Below, piece by piece: positions 38,209 through 45,433 of a DNA stretch of 64,000 nt. Position 1 is the first letter of the stretch, and every line of letters starts with the position of its first letter. Origin of the DNA: an uncultured Bacteroidales bacterium (GTDB taxonomy: Bacteria > Bacteroidota > Bacteroidia > Bacteroidales > UBA932); assembly GCA_934693135.1 (NCBI GenBank), contig CAKUVA010000003.1, positions 1 through 64,000 on the forward strand, in the 5' to 3' direction. Under the pieces are notes generated by a model. It had not been told where the DNA came from, ran no database searches, and worked only from the letters and a program-made list of their open reading frames with translations. Made by a program: the position numbers and the translations under genes.

Positions 38209-40218
38209 ATGACACATAAAACTTTACTATCGACTGTAGCGGCATTGGTTTTGACCTCTGCTGTGGGGAGCAAAATCTCTGCTAATGACGGCGCATATCA
38301 GGTCGTTTCACCTAATGGGCGCCTTTATGCAACTGTTGTCGTTGGAAGCGATATAACATATACTGTCGCGTTAGATACCCTTCAGCTTTTGGCGCCATCA
38401 AGAATTTCCATGACACTGTCTGATGGAATTATATTCGGGCAGGATGACAAAGTTCGTAAAGTCCGTAAAGATTCAAGAGATCAAGTCTGGCAAGCTACGG
38501 CATATAAGAAAGCGGAAGTTCGAGATAATTATAATGAGATGTCTCTTGAGTTTAAGGAATTCACATTGACCTTTCGTGCTTATGATGAGGGAGTGGCCTA
38601 TAGATTCAAGAGCAATCTGAAAGGGGATTTCAATGTCATTGCTGAGAATGCAGAATTTGCATTTGCACAGGACTGGAACGCATATATCCCATATGTTAGG
38701 CAGCATACGGAGACGCTTCAATCTCAGTATTATAACTCATTTGAAAACACTTATGTCGTACACCCTGTATCTGAATGGAATAAAGAGAGATTAGCATTCA
38801 CACCGATAGCCGTAGCTGCAGATAATGGTGTGAAAGTACTTATAACCGATGCAGATCTCGTGAATTATCCTGGGATGTTTTTATATAATGACGGAGCTGA
38901 TGCAGTACTGACGGCTCGTTTCGCCCCATATCCAAAGACTGTGACTCAAGGAGGGCACAATATGCTTCAAGGAGAGGTTCAAGAAAGGGAAGATTATATC
39001 GCCAAAGCTTCTGGCAATGAGTCTTTCCCATGGCGGGTTGTGATGGTGACTTCCAATGATGCGGAACTTGCTGTGAATGATATGGTTTGGAATCTTGCTA
39101 CGCCACAGGACCCGAAGGCTGATTTCTCCTGGGTACGTCCTGGCAAAGTGGCTTGGGATTGGTGGAATGGATGGAATTTGTATGATGTGGATTTTCGTGC
39201 CGGTATAAATAACGATACTTATAAGTATTATATAGATTTCGCTGCATCACATGGTATCAAGTATGTGATTCTTGATGAGGGTTGGGCTGTAAACAAGAAA
39301 GCTGATCTCATGCAGATTATACCTGAAATAGATCTCCAGATGCTTGTACAATATGCTGAAGAACGTGGAGTTGGACTGATTCTTTGGGCTGGTTATTATG
39401 CGTTCAACAGGGATATGGAAAATGTTTGCAAACATTATTCAGAAATGGGTATAAAGGGCTTCAAGGTGGACTTTATGGACAGAGATGATCAACAGATGGT
39501 GGCTTTTCATAAACGTGCTGCCGAGACGGCCGCGAAGTATCACTTGATGTTGGATTTTCATGGTACCTATAAACCGACAGGACTTAGCCGAGCTTATCCT
39601 AATGTAGTTAATTATGAAGGCGTTCATGGCTTGGAGCAAATGAAATGGAGTGATCCTTCTGTAGACCAAGTTACCTACGATGTTACCGTGCCTTTCATCA
39701 GAATGGCTGCCGGACCTATGGATTATACTCAGGGAGCCATGCGCAATGCAAGAAAGAAAAATTATCGTCCGGTAAATTCTGAGGCGATGAGTCAGGGTAC
39801 ACGTTGTCGTCAACTTGCTGAATATGTGGTATTTGATTCTCCTCTTAATATGCTTTGTGATTCTCCGTCCAACTATATTCGCGAGTCACTTTGTACCAAA
39901 TTTATTTCAGAGTGTCCAGTAGTTTGGGATGAAAGTATTGCTGTAAATGGTGAGATTGGAAAATTCATTACATTAGCTCGCAAAAGTGGCGAAGCCTGGT
40001 ATGTGGGATCTCTTACTGGATGGGATGCAAGGGATTTGGAATTAGATCTTGATTTCCTTGGTGATGGAAATTGGACGATGGAGATTTTCCGGGATGGCAT
40101 AAATGCCGATCGAGCCGCAAGAGACTTCCGCCATGAGGTTGTGAATGTTCCGTCAGATCGTAAAGTGAATATTCACATGGCTCCAGGAGGTGGATGGGTT
40201 GCAAGAATAACTAAATGA
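38209..40218 (+). CDS. Glycoside hydrolase family 97, predicted retaining alpha-galactosidase type
   Basis: A 669-residue periplasmic enzyme with a signal peptide (TVAALVLTSAVGS) and GH97 layout: N-terminal beta-sandwich, central TIM barrel (KVAWDWWNGWNLYDVDFR, GIKYVILDEGWAV, GLILWAGYY) and a C-terminal sheet domain. Asp421 in FKVDFMDRDDQ corresponds to the nucleophile of retaining GH97 enzymes such as BtGH97b of B. thetaiotaomicron (Asp415); SusB-like inverting alpha-glucosidases lack an acid there. It therefore more likely releases galactose than glucose. It is 39 bases after mutS, with tcdA following after 4 bases. Confidence 0.88.
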   Translation: MTHKTLLSTVAALVLTSAVGSKISANDGAYQVVSPNGRLYATVVVGSDITYTVALDTLQLLAPSRISMTLSDGIIFGQDDKVRKVRKDSRDQVWQATAYKKAEVRDNYNEMSLEFKEFTLTFRAYDEGVAYRFKSNLKGDFNVIAENAEFAFAQDWNAYIPYVRQHTETLQSQYYNSFENTYVVHPVSEWNKERLAFTPIAVAADNGVKVLITDADLVNYPGMFLYNDGADAVLTARFAPYPKTVTQGGHNMLQGEVQEREDYIAKASGNESFPWRVVMVTSNDAELAVNDMVWNLATPQDPKADFSWVRPGKVAWDWWNGWNLYDVDFRAGINNDTYKYYIDFAASHGIKYVILDEGWAVNKKADLMQIIPEIDLQMLVQYAEERGVGLILWAGYYAFNRDMENVCKHYSEMGIKGFKVDFMDRDDQQMVAFHKRAAETAAKYHLMLDFHGTYKPTGLSRAYPNVVNYEGVHGLEQMKWSDPSVDQVTYDVTVPFIRMAAGPMDYTQGAMRNARKKNYRPVNSEAMSQGTRCRQLAEYVVFDSPLNMLCDSPSNYIRESLCTKFISECPVVWDESIAVNGEIGKFITLARKSGEAWYVGSLTGWDARDLELDLDFLGDGNWTMEIFRDGINADRAARDFRHEVVNVPSDRKVNIHMAPGGGWVARITK

Positions 40219-40222
40219 TTAT

Positions 40223-41047
40223 ATGAACACGATAGAAAAAGCGATCTATAACAGGACTGAACTACTTCTTGGTGATGATGTTATGCAGGTGCTTTCCGGC
40301 ACAAAGGTAATTATCTTTGGTGTTGGTGGCGTAGGAAGTTGGTGTGCAGAAGGCCTTGTCAGGAGTGGTGTTACTCATCTGACCATTGTCGATTCGGACA
40401 GAGTTTGCATAACCAATGTGAACAGACAACTGATGGCAACTACGAAGACGGTCGGCCAAGTAAAAGTCGAGGCTTTGAAATCTCATCTTTTGGAAATTAA
40501 CCCGAAGGCTGAAATTGAAGCTGTGCAGGCTATTTATTGTGAGGATACTGCGGATCAGTTCGACTTGGATTCTTATGATTATGTCGTGGATGCTGTTGAT
40601 TCTTTGAAGGACAAGGTTCACCTAATATTACATGCTACTGCGAGCAAGGCGAAGTTTTTTTGCTCTCTTGGAGCGGCATTGAAAACAGATCCTCTAAAAA
40701 TCAAAGTTGCTGAGTTCTGGAACGTGCGAGGATGTCCTTTAGGAGCCGCTTTGCGTAAAAAAATGCGTCGTGCAGAAACTTTCCCAGCCAAGAAGTTTTT
40801 ATGTGTATATGATGATGAAGTATTACCTAACAGAGGACATTGTCATACATGTGGAACAGAGAAGTGTATGTGCCCAAAGGCGAAGAATGGCCCTGGAGAT
40901 CCAGACTTATTAAACCATGAGTGGTGTTCCTCTAAGGCTCAGATAAATGGCACGACTGTTCATGTTACTGCCATATTTGGAATGACCATATCGGGTATGA
41001 TCATAGATGATATATACCATAAGGTTTTAGCATCGCAGAAGGCCTGA
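40223..41047 (+). CDS. tcdA: tRNA threonylcarbamoyladenosine dehydratase, TcdA/CsdL-like (ThiF/E1 family)
   Basis: A 274-residue E1-like enzyme that cyclises t6A37 in ANN-reading tRNAs to ct6A. The adenylate site GVGGVGSW is at 33-40, the DSDRVCITNVNRQ segment binds ATP ribose and metal, and YDYVVDAVDSLKDK is conserved. The insertion RGHCHTCGTEKCMCPKAK carries five closely spaced Cys/His residues, a Bacteroidales variation likely to bind zinc. A strong terminator follows. Confidence 0.88.
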   Translation: MNTIEKAIYNRTELLLGDDVMQVLSGTKVIIFGVGGVGSWCAEGLVRSGVTHLTIVDSDRVCITNVNRQLMATTKTVGQVKVEALKSHLLEINPKAEIEAVQAIYCEDTADQFDLDSYDYVVDAVDSLKDKVHLILHATASKAKFFCSLGAALKTDPLKIKVAEFWNVRGCPLGAALRKKMRRAETFPAKKFLCVYDDEVLPNRGHCHTCGTEKCMCPKAKNGPGDPDLLNHEWCSSKAQINGTTVHVTAIFGMTISGMIIDDIYHKVLASQKA

Positions 41048-41140
41048 TTATTTTACCGATGCCTGTATGTGTAGTGTATTCTATCCACCTGACGTGGACG
41101 ATAGAAGATAATCTGTTGAAAGGTTAGTAATTATATTAAA

Positions 41141-41191
41141 ATAACTCTGCCAGGTGGTATGTTTTTTATGCCTACCTGGCAGAGTTTTTAT
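41141..41191 (+). terminator. Rho-independent terminator after tcdA
   Basis: A perfect 13-base stem, AACTCTGCCAGGT (41143-41155) with ACCTGGCAGAGTT (41174-41186), then a T-rich run. It is one of the strongest hairpins in the window. A's on its left arm could also stop the convergent lipoprotein transcript. Confidence 0.9.
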
Positions 41192-41279
41192 TTAGATAAC
41201 TGTTCTATTTTGCTGACAACCGGCTATATTCCTGACGAAGAATCTCTTGTGCTCTCGTCAGGTTGGTTGGGAAATATAG

Positions 41280-43775
41280 TTATTCTGTGAAGTCTGCAAC
41301 ATCTGCGGAAGATGTCGGTATAACCTCAAGTTTATTCTTGTATATTTCCACAACGCCCTTCAAGGATGCTGTCTTATGTGCTATTTTCCCATCCTTGAAT
41401 TTAGCGGAGGATTTTACATAGCATACAACCGTATTTCCGTTCTTTCCTGTGAAATCGGTATTTCCTTTCTTTGCGGCATCGTACCATGTAGTGGCATCTT
41501 CAGGAGCTGTCAAATCAGCGACTTTTACATATTGACCCATATAGTCATTAAGTTGAGAATCATTGATTTCAGGAACTTTGATGTTCACTTTTTCATCAGT
41601 GGTGAAGAGAACTGACAAAGTGATTGTTGGCAACCCGTTTGAAAGCGTATATTTCGCATTTTTCAAGTTAAGGATAACCTTTGTGCCTACCGGTAATGTA
41701 CTTTCTGTATATGCTTTGCCGCTGATGATTATACCAGAGTTTGCTTCACCGGTATTGTCAATGAGAGAAATCATAGAGCCCATGTTTCCTCCTTCGTTAT
41801 TAGCTGCAACATAGCCTTTTACAGCTACAAAGCTCCCGATAGCATCTCCGCTCTTGCAGTCTACGAGTTTCTTATTAAGTTCTGCTACGGTGAGAGCTGA
41901 TTTCTCGTCAGGCATTGAAACTTTATCTACAGGTTCAATGGACGTAATCATAGTGCTTACATATTTAGTATCAGAGCCTGTTACACCGATTGCATATCCT
42001 GTGACAATGAACTTAAGACCATCATTTGTCGATGTTACGTCAGGGAATATCGTGTTATCAACATATGCAAGAGAGCCTTGAACTGTTGTTCCTTCTATGA
42101 CGATGTTGTTGTGCCACTGGAAGTTCTGATCGCGTGTTGACTGGAGAGCTCCAGTATAGGAGATAAATTTGATAGAAGGAGATTTTACATAGGCTTCGAA
42201 TTGTGCGGCCTTAAATGTTTCTGCCTTCGGGTTAGTGACAGCTTCTTTGCCATTTACAGTTACGACTGAAGTTTCACCAAATTGATTGAATCCGCCGTAT
42301 TCTGTGACTGTGCCTTCTACTGTTACTTTTTCTCCAACGTTAATTCCATGCTTCTTCTTGAATGTCAGGATAATGCCTGAGTCATCTTTTACGAGGAAGC
42401 CTTTAGTGTGGGTTGCAACCACGATACCTTCGATCTTGTATGCTTTGTCAACTTCTCCTTTGATGACATCTGAAATCTTAGAAAGAGGCGTCTCTACTTC
42501 TTTTCCGAATTCGATTAGTTGTCCACCTTTGCCTTCAGAAAGTAGAACATCATCAAGTCTGTTGACACTGAATGATTTAGCTACAAATTTAATATAAAGA
42601 GTCTTTGTTCCTGTTGGCAACGTGAAGTCAGCTGAGGCAAGACGCCATTTGCCGTCTTTTGTGTCTTCTACGCCATTGAAATCGTAGTCAATAGCAGGAG
42701 ACCATATTTTTCCATCTGCAGAAAGTGTGACTTGGAAATCGGATTTAAGAAATGTGTTTGCTGCTCCCTGTGAGTAATACTGAGCTCCAAAAGAAAGTTT
42801 AAGATTCTCTGTAGGAACTGCTATATTCTCTATTATGAAATAGTTAGGCTGATCGGTTGAGCCTCCGAAGAAAATGTTATTATTTCCGGAACCATCATAT
42901 GTGGAGAGTGAACCTTTAGATGACTGGTTTGTACGGACAGACATCTGTTGGAAGGAATAGGTGACATCTGCGACGCCGGAACCTTTCTCGTTTTTCCATC
43001 CGTCGAATTGGTCGAGCCAAGGCCAACCTTTTGTTGTGCCATATTTCTCTGAATCCTGAACAGCTATTTCTTTGTCGAATGAACTGAAGAAGATTGCTCC
43101 TTCCGGAACTGTTTCTGACCATTCTCCATTGTCTTCGACTTCTACAGGAACCATATACATATATGTCTTATAAGAACCGAAAAGCCATCCGCTGATGGTC
43201 AATGAATGTTTGTTGTAGTTGTTCTTAAACTCATCGGTCATGTAATCGAGACTACCAATGTTGTCTGTGCCTTCTATTTCGAAGTTGGCGTAATTACCTG
43301 ACACCTTGAGCGTACCTGATACTGTAACATATTTAATCTCAGGTGCGCTCATATATGCGTCTACCTCTTTACCTGAAAATTCTTCTGGCTTTGGCTGTTT
43401 GAATTTATTGAGGTGATATGTTTTGGTGAGTGTGCATCCTTTTCCGAGCTGAAGAAGTCCGTTACGTTTCTCTGTGGTACCAGATACCGTGACAATGTCT
43501 CCAGGAATGAGATTGTGAGCCTCTCCTTTGAATGCATAGATGTGGGCGTTGCCTTCTTCAAGCACTACGCCTTGTTGGTTTGCCGCTACTACTGTCAAGC
43601 AGTCTACGTCTGTAAAGGTAGTGCCAGCTTCAGAGTTAATCATGTCGGTCACTGTTACAGTGCTGACTTTGGCGGGCATCGGGTCTTCCTCTGTCTTGTT
43701 GCATGAAGAGAGAGTAACTCCAAGTGAGAAGGCTACAATGGCCTTCAACGAAGTTTTCCAAAAATGGTGTTTCAT
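41280..43775 (-). CDS. Large multi-domain OB-fold lipoprotein (DUF5689-type C-terminus)
   Basis: An 831-residue lipoprotein; lipobox ends TLSSC (Cys25). It consists of repeated OB-fold-like modules: VVAANQQGVVLEEGN, then a jelly-roll segment around 230-410 (ETVPEGAIFFSSFDKEIA, GKWRLASADFTLPTGTKTLY), a second OB module (VVATHTKGFLVKDDSG near 450) and a DUF5689-like C-terminal module (FVAVKGYVAANNEGGNMGS). Such proteins are common at Bacteroidota surfaces and are often coded beside nucleases or endonuclease-like proteins; no catalytic site is seen. It lies downstream of the tRNA-Ser unit but behind that unit's terminator. Confidence 0.78.
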   Translation of the reverse strand: MKHHFWKTSLKAIVAFSLGVTLSSCNKTEEDPMPAKVSTVTVTDMINSEAGTTFTDVDCLTVVAANQQGVVLEEGNAHIYAFKGEAHNLIPGDIVTVSGTTEKRNGLLQLGKGCTLTKTYHLNKFKQPKPEEFSGKEVDAYMSAPEIKYVTVSGTLKVSGNYANFEIEGTDNIGSLDYMTDEFKNNYNKHSLTISGWLFGSYKTYMYMVPVEVEDNGEWSETVPEGAIFFSSFDKEIAVQDSEKYGTTKGWPWLDQFDGWKNEKGSGVADVTYSFQQMSVRTNQSSKGSLSTYDGSGNNNIFFGGSTDQPNYFIIENIAVPTENLKLSFGAQYYSQGAANTFLKSDFQVTLSADGKIWSPAIDYDFNGVEDTKDGKWRLASADFTLPTGTKTLYIKFVAKSFSVNRLDDVLLSEGKGGQLIEFGKEVETPLSKISDVIKGEVDKAYKIEGIVVATHTKGFLVKDDSGIILTFKKKHGINVGEKVTVEGTVTEYGGFNQFGETSVVTVNGKEAVTNPKAETFKAAQFEAYVKSPSIKFISYTGALQSTRDQNFQWHNNIVIEGTTVQGSLAYVDNTIFPDVTSTNDGLKFIVTGYAIGVTGSDTKYVSTMITSIEPVDKVSMPDEKSALTVAELNKKLVDCKSGDAIGSFVAVKGYVAANNEGGNMGSMISLIDNTGEANSGIIISGKAYTESTLPVGTKVILNLKNAKYTLSNGLPTITLSVLFTTDEKVNIKVPEINDSQLNDYMGQYVKVADLTAPEDATTWYDAAKKGNTDFTGKNGNTVVCYVKSSAKFKDGKIAHKTASLKGVVEIYKNKLEVIPTSSADVADFTE

Positions 43776-43801
43776 AAAGGTTTATAATTTATTTCCAACA
43801 C

Positions 43802-43836
43802 AAAAACGCTTCCGGAAGGTTGTGCTTCCAGAAGTG
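43802..43836 (-). terminator. Rho-independent terminator of the tRNA-Ser unit
   Basis: On the minus strand CTTCTGGAAG and CTTCCGGAAG pair over 10 bases (one G-T) with a 6-base loop, then CG and five Ts. It begins about 20 bases after the tRNA 3' end. Confidence 0.85.
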
Positions 43837-43856
43837 TCTTTAATTGATGTGATTGT

Positions 43857-43948
43857 TGGCGGAAGCGGCAGGATTCGAACCTGCGAACCGCTTTAGGGCG
43901 GTCAACTGTTTTCGAGGCAGCCTCCTTCAGCCACTCGGACACGCTTCC
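43857..43948 (-). tRNA. tRNA-Ser(CGA)
   Basis: A cloverleaf of 89 nt plus an encoded CCA (43857-43859). Acceptor stem GGAAGCG (43942-43948) pairs with CGCTTCC (43861-43867), discriminator G. The anticodon loop is CTCGAAA, giving anticodon CGA for UCG codons. The long variable arm ACCGC/GCGGT and the T-arm GGTTCGAATCC identify a class II serine tRNA. The loop-closing pair of the anticodon stem reads C-A, a mismatch. Confidence 0.95.
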
Positions 43949-44209
43949 ATTAATTTCCCCCTCCGGTCCCATCTCGTATTGTATTGGGACTCTGTCCCAA
44001 GCCCTGTCGTTCCACGCGCCCTATTGACCTACATGTATTTGCTTGTGCAAATACCCAGCCACGGGCGGGCATCTGATGATGCCTTCTACAGGCTTTCCAT
44101 CTCTGCGGGCCAACCCTGCTTGCCAGTTCCGGCCGCGTCTGATGACGATGGTTTTATCCACCTTCGGTCCCCCATTACGGGGGATGTGGGCGACGTTATA
44201 AGGATTTTA
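43949..44209 (-). ncRNA. Unidentified structured RNA cotranscribed with tRNA-Ser
   Basis: About 250 GC-rich bases with no credible reading frame, between a consensus promoter and tRNA-Ser on the same strand. Hairpins that can be read directly: CCCCC/GGGGG at 44169-44183 within an outer CCAC/GTGG (44158-44189); GGCATC/GATGCC at 44068-44083; an 8-base perfect stem GTATTTGC/GCAAATAC at 44035-44054; TTGGGAC/GTCCCAA at 43984-44000. The surrounding sequence is AT-rich. I looked for the diagnostic motifs of SRP RNA, RNase P RNA and tmRNA and did not find them, and it is not the rod shape of 6S RNA. The 3' end is unknown; cleavage at the tRNA 5' end by RNase P is likely. Confidence 0.6.
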
Positions 44210-44214
44210 CAGGT

Positions 44215-44245
44215 CAAATTTACTTCAACTCTGTGGATTAAACAA
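44215..44245 (-). promoter_or_regulatory. Full promoter for the structured RNA and tRNA-Ser
   Basis: On the minus strand: TTG (44243-44245), 20 bases, TAAATTTG (44215-44222). It matches consensus fully, including spacing. Predicted start near 44208. Confidence 0.7.
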
Positions 44246-44311
44246 TTTTTTCCGTCAAATCTTCACTTCCTAAATTTTTCGTATTGCGTATCTTAGCGAG
44301 GAAAGAGTACT

Positions 44312-45382
44312 TTACGGCATATCCACGGCCTTGACAAGTTTCTCTGCCAAGTCCACGAAAGCTAGTCCGTCAGGACGTGAGGACAGGGCGGCAGGCTCAC
44401 CATCATCGCCGTTCTCACGGATACTCTGCACGATAGGGATCTGCCCAAGAAGAGGAACACCATATTTCTCTGCCATCTTCTGCCCGCCATCCTTGCCAAA
44501 GATATAATACTTGTTCTCAGGCAGTTCCGCAGGAGTAAACCACGACATATTCTCCACAATACCGAAGATACGGCGGTTTATGTTCTTGTTGCGGAACATA
44601 TCCACACCTTTCTCAACATCAGCCAAAGCAACATCCTGAGGAGTCGTCACGATGACAGCTCCTTCCATCGGAATGTCCTGTACCAACGAAATATGGATAT
44701 CACCAGTTCCCGGAGGCATATCTATGAGCAGATAGTCCAAGATTCCCCAGCGCACCTGCAGAATCATCTGCTTTAATGCATTGCATGCCATAGGACCTCT
44801 CCAGATGAGAGCCTGCCCAGGCTCGGCGAAGTATCCAATGGACATCCACTTCACGCCATACTTCTCTATAGGCATTATGATTTCGCTGTCGCTTTCCTTG
44901 ACAGCCTCCGGAAGAGCACCCTCCGTAGCGGTCATCTTAGGCACAGAAGGGCCATAGACGTCTGCGTCTGCAAGGCCTACCTTATATCCGAGCCGAGCCA
45001 GTGCTACAGCTAAGTTTACGGCTACGGTGGATTTACCCACACCGCCCTTTCCGGAAGCCACGCCTATGATATGACGGACATTGTTCACCTCATCCAGCGA
45101 CAGATTTAGCCCAGTCTGCTTCTTAGGGGCGCTCTCGTCCTTCACGACAGTTTTCACCTCCACATCCTTGACCTCAGGCGCATGACGGAAAATTGCAGCT
45201 TTTGCGCTACCAACAATATACTCTGTAAGAGGATCTCGGTGTTTCGGGAATGCCAGAGTCAATGTTACTTTGTTTCCGTCTATCTCCACCTTGTCCACGA
45301 GTCCCAGCTCAACGATGTTCTTATCTCCCTTAGCAGGATGCTTGACATCGTAGAGCATCTTCATTATCTCATTCTCTTTCAT
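44312..45382 (-). CDS. Mrp/NBP35-family P-loop ATPase (Fe-S carrier family)
   Basis: A 356-residue protein: an N-terminal MIP18/DUF59 domain (about 1-80) and an Mrp ATPase with the deviant Walker A GKGGVGKST at 111-119, LADADVYGPSVPKM, and LLIDMPPGTGD. The family carries Fe-S clusters to apo-proteins using a C-terminal CxxC at the dimer interface. In this protein that region reads ENMSWFTPAELPENKYYIFG with no Cys, so cluster binding at the usual site appears lost, as I recall for other Bacteroidales members. The exact role is therefore open. A hairpin (45398-45423) lies in the 51-base gap to the upstream peptidase gene. Confidence 0.88.
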   Translation of the reverse strand: MKENEIMKMLYDVKHPAKGDKNIVELGLVDKVEIDGNKVTLTLAFPKHRDPLTEYIVGSAKAAIFRHAPEVKDVEVKTVVKDESAPKKQTGLNLSLDEVNNVRHIIGVASGKGGVGKSTVAVNLAVALARLGYKVGLADADVYGPSVPKMTATEGALPEAVKESDSEIIMPIEKYGVKWMSIGYFAEPGQALIWRGPMACNALKQMILQVRWGILDYLLIDMPPGTGDIHISLVQDIPMEGAVIVTTPQDVALADVEKGVDMFRNKNINRRIFGIVENMSWFTPAELPENKYYIFGKDGGQKMAEKYGVPLLGQIPIVQSIRENGDDGEPAALSSRPDGLAFVDLAEKLVKAVDMP

Positions 45383-45397
45383 TATAATGTATATTTT

Positions 45398-45423
45398 CCC
45401 TCTGCCGATAATCTGACAGAGGG
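45398..45423 (-). other. Hairpin in the leader of the Mrp gene
   Basis: CCCTCTG (45398-45404) and CAGAGGG (45417-45423) form a perfect 7-base stem with a 12-base loop, between the peptidase stop and the Mrp ATG. No U-tract follows on the minus strand, so it may be an mRNA stability or processing element rather than a terminator. Confidence 0.45.
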
Positions 45424-45433
45424 ATTATAGAAA

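Noticed and set aside
41081..41157. Attenuator: CCACCTG near 41086 could pair with CAGGTGG in the tcdA terminator
   Set aside because: It lies after the coding region with no downstream gene on that strand, so an alternative fold would have nothing to regulate.
43949..44209. SRP RNA, RNase P RNA, tmRNA or 6S RNA as identity of the structured RNA
   Set aside because: A GGCCGGAA...AAGCAG segment recalls the SRP S-domain, but the helix around the GGAA loop does not pair; the RNase P GAGGAAAGUCC core and the tmRNA ends are absent; the fold is many hairpins, not a 6S rod.
43853..44296. 147-codon plus-strand reading frame over tRNA-Ser and the structured region
   Set aside because: It reads through the antisense of a clear tRNA, its peptide is Cys/Pro/Ser-rich with no family likeness, and the hairpins explain the composition better.
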